Positions 6,072-7,204 of a stretch of 7,204 bases of DNA are shown here, piece by piece. The stretch is from a bacterium (GTDB lineage Bacteria > Zixibacteria > MSB-5A5 > GN15 > FEB-12). Within the stretch, counting starts at the first letter, position 1; the number at the start of each line of letters is the position of its first letter. The stretch is from the NCBI GenBank assembly GCA_030668045.1, contig DAOUUR010000117.1:1-7204 (forward strand), given 5' to 3'. Both the position numbers and the translations under genes were made by a program. Under the pieces are notes generated by a model. It was given only the letters and a program-made list of their open reading frames with translations, was not told the DNA's origin and searched no databases.

Positions 6072-6947
6072 CTAATAGAGAATAATCAGGACAGTTACCA
6101 GCCACAAAATGACAGTGACCAGAAGCGGGGTGTCTTCGATCATCGTTCGCGTCGGTGATCCGCCCTTCTCTTCCTTGTGGATCAGGTAGAGATAGCGGAA
6201 GATACCGTAGACGACAAAGGGAATGGTCAGGAATAGATTCTCGGTGCCGAGTTTTGTGGACACCTCGGTTGAGAATGTGTAGAGCATGTACATCACGACC
6301 ACCGCAGCGGTTACCACGCCAATCAACTGATCCAACAAATATGGCGAGTACCGTTCCAGACTCTGACGATGCGCTGTGGCACCATCCTCAAGCATTACCA
6401 GCTCATGGCGGCGTTTACCGAAACCGAGGAACAGGGCCAGCAGCAGGGCGTTGATCATTAACCACTTGGAAGCAGGGACATCAATGGCAACCGCACCGGC
6501 GTAGGCTCTCATGACAAACCCGATTGCAATGCACATCACATCGACAATCACCATATTCTTCAGTTTCAGGCTATAGGTGAAATTGAGAGCCATAAAAGCT
6601 GCGGCAACGATAAAGAACTGAAAATTGATTTTCCAGGCTACGGCCAGACCAACAACCGATAGAGCGACAATCATTCCGATAGCGGCACCGGTTGAGATTT
6701 TTCCCGAGGCCAGCGGACGATTTCGTTTTATAGGATGTTGCCGATCCTTCTCCCGATCAACCAAATCGTTAAGCGAATAGATGGCCGATGAAAGCAGGCA
6801 AAAGACGGCTGCGGCTAATATCGAAATTGTGACATGTTGAAGATTGGCAATATTGCTGCCAAAAATCAGGGCAGCCAGGACAACACCGTTTTTCAGCCAT
6901 TGGGCTGGCCGAGCGAGTTTAATCAGGGACAAAATCATAGCGATCAT
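6072..6947 (-). CDS. UbiA-family prenyltransferase, probable decaprenyl-phosphate phosphoribosyltransferase
   Basis: A 291-residue integral membrane protein with about nine hydrophobic segments. RPAQWLKN (13-20) opens the first helix region. The first Asp-rich motif is NDLVDREKD (60-68), followed by HPIKRNRPLASG (71-82). The second motif region is YSLKLKNMVIVDV (125-137), then GFVMRAYAGA and GKRRHEL (177-183). This pattern is that of decaprenyl-phosphate phosphoribosyltransferase (Rv3806c-like), which joins phosphoribosyl pyrophosphate to a polyprenyl phosphate at the inner membrane, the first step to polyprenyl-phosphoryl ribose or arabinose; ordinary quinone-pathway UbiA proteins lack the HPIKRNRPLASG form. 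The lipid chain length here is unknown. ATG 6947 is used; a second ATG at 6938 is equally possible, and neither has a clear ribosome site. It is divergent from the lipid-kinase gene and converges on the Cys-rich/GNAT pair. Confidence 0.88.
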   Translation of the reverse strand: MIAMILSLIKLARPAQWLKNGVVLAALIFGSNIANLQHVTISILAAAVFCLLSSAIYSLNDLVDREKDRQHPIKRNRPLASGKISTGAAIGMIVALSVVGLAVAWKINFQFFIVAAAFMALNFTYSLKLKNMVIVDVMCIAIGFVMRAYAGAVAIDVPASKWLMINALLLALFLGFGKRRHELVMLEDGATAHRQSLERYSPYLLDQLIGVVTAAVVVMYMLYTFSTEVSTKLGTENLFLTIPFVVYGIFRYLYLIHKEEKGGSPTRTMIEDTPLLVTVILWLVTVLIILY

Positions 6948-7101
6948 TGAAAAAACGGATAAAGCTTCGTCAAGTCAAGTCTCCGCTGACTTTATCGGTC
7001 AATCTGAATCCGGCTGAACGTGGCTGCGATTCTGTGCTGGAGATATCGCTTGAGTCTTTTAGATAGTTTTTTGGGTTCGATTTTGCTATACTCCGAGCAC
7101 T
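6948..7101. other. Divergent intergenic region between the UbiA and lipid-kinase genes
   Basis: This 154-base region must hold promoters for both divergent genes. On the minus strand, TTGAC occurs twice in tandem (CTTGACTTGACG, about 6969-6980) 20-35 bases upstream of the UbiA start, but no well-spaced -10 box follows. On the plus strand a TGCTATACT box lies close to ATG 7102. No RNA gene or terminator is visible. Confidence 0.4.
7085..7092 (+). promoter_or_regulatory. Candidate extended -10 box upstream of the lipid-kinase gene
   Basis: TTGCTATACT has the extended -10 form TGnTATAAT with one mismatch, the hexamer being TATACT (7087-7092). No good -35 box lies 17 bases upstream, which is acceptable for extended -10 promoters. 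The ATG begins only 10 bases after the hexamer, so a transcript from here would be nearly leaderless. Confidence 0.3.
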
Positions 7102-7204
7102 ATGAGGAAACGACACCAGCGTATCAAGCGGCCGCACTTCTGTCTGCTGATAAATCCGAAAGCGACCAATTACTCGCAGCGGTCGGTCAAGCAGCTGATC
7201 AGCG
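7102..7204 (+). CDS. Probable diacylglycerol/sphingosine-type lipid kinase, N-terminus only
   Basis: The first 34 codons from ATG 7102 are visible; the gene runs past the window end. A basic start (MRKRHQRIKRPH) leads into the strand CLLINPKATNYSQRSVKQLI. An INPKA segment after a hydrophobic strand, then a Ser/Arg stretch and a helix, is the opening of the DAGK catalytic domain (YegS/DgkB/LCB5 family), where the NP-x-A/S motif contacts nucleotide. Such enzymes phosphorylate diacylglycerol or related lipids at the membrane. A stop (TAG 7060-7062) precedes in the same frame and no other start codon lies between, so ATG 7102 is firm. The family call rests on a short stretch and the substrate cannot be judged. 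Confidence 0.65.
   Translation, partial: MRKRHQRIKRPHFCLLINPKATNYSQRSVKQLIS

Noticed and set aside
6155..6454. 99-codon plus-strand frame
   Set aside because: Antisense shadow of the UbiA-family gene, which has clear motifs.

Overview
The window is bacterial, with roughly balanced base composition, tightly packed genes and ordinary ATG starts. The gene set suggests an uncultured or deep-branching lineage, perhaps of the Fibrobacteres-Chlorobi-Bacteroidetes or Zixibacteria type, or a deltaproteobacterium-like organism. It combines a selenocysteine-type SelD, a decaprenyl-phosphate phosphoribosyltransferase-like UbiA protein, a small Cys-rich protein of the CxxC...FCDYF type, and duplicated GT-C membrane proteins. 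This taxonomic guess rests on gene content alone and is tentative.

Layout. Positions 1-1863 (minus) hold a large membrane protein whose last ~86 codons lie outside the window. Positions 2152-4236 (minus) hold a complete 694-residue paralogue of it. Both are GT-C-like polytopic proteins with a soluble, TPR-like C-terminal region. They align with a constant 2412-base offset, so with no net insertion or deletion over about 1.8 kb. selD lies 8 bases upstream of the complete copy at 4245-5300 (minus). It only reads as a full-length gene if an in-frame TGA at 5238-5240 is decoded as selenocysteine; the residue sits exactly where other SelD proteins have catalytic Cys or Sec, and a hairpin suited to a bacterial SECIS follows at once. 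Divergent from selD is a 103-residue Cys-rich protein (5432-5743, plus). After it comes a short ORF (5801-5944, plus) that looks like only the first ~43 residues of a GNAT acetyltransferase and runs into a GC-rich, palindrome-containing stretch (about 5930-6060). A UbiA-family prenyltransferase (6072-6947, minus) follows. The first 34 codons of a probable diacylglycerol/lipid kinase (7102-7204, plus) end the window.

How the genes may work together. SelD makes selenophosphate for selenocysteine and selenouridine synthesis, and its own UGA implies that the genome also carries the Sec insertion machinery (selA/selB/selC) elsewhere. The GT-C proteins, the UbiA phosphoribosyltransferase and the lipid kinase are all membrane- and lipid-linked functions. 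A polyprenyl-phosphate sugar pathway feeding GT-C enzymes is a reasonable inference, but the sequence does not prove it. No RNA genes, CRISPR arrays or insertion-sequence genes were seen, and no stretch longer than about 300 bases lacks a gene.
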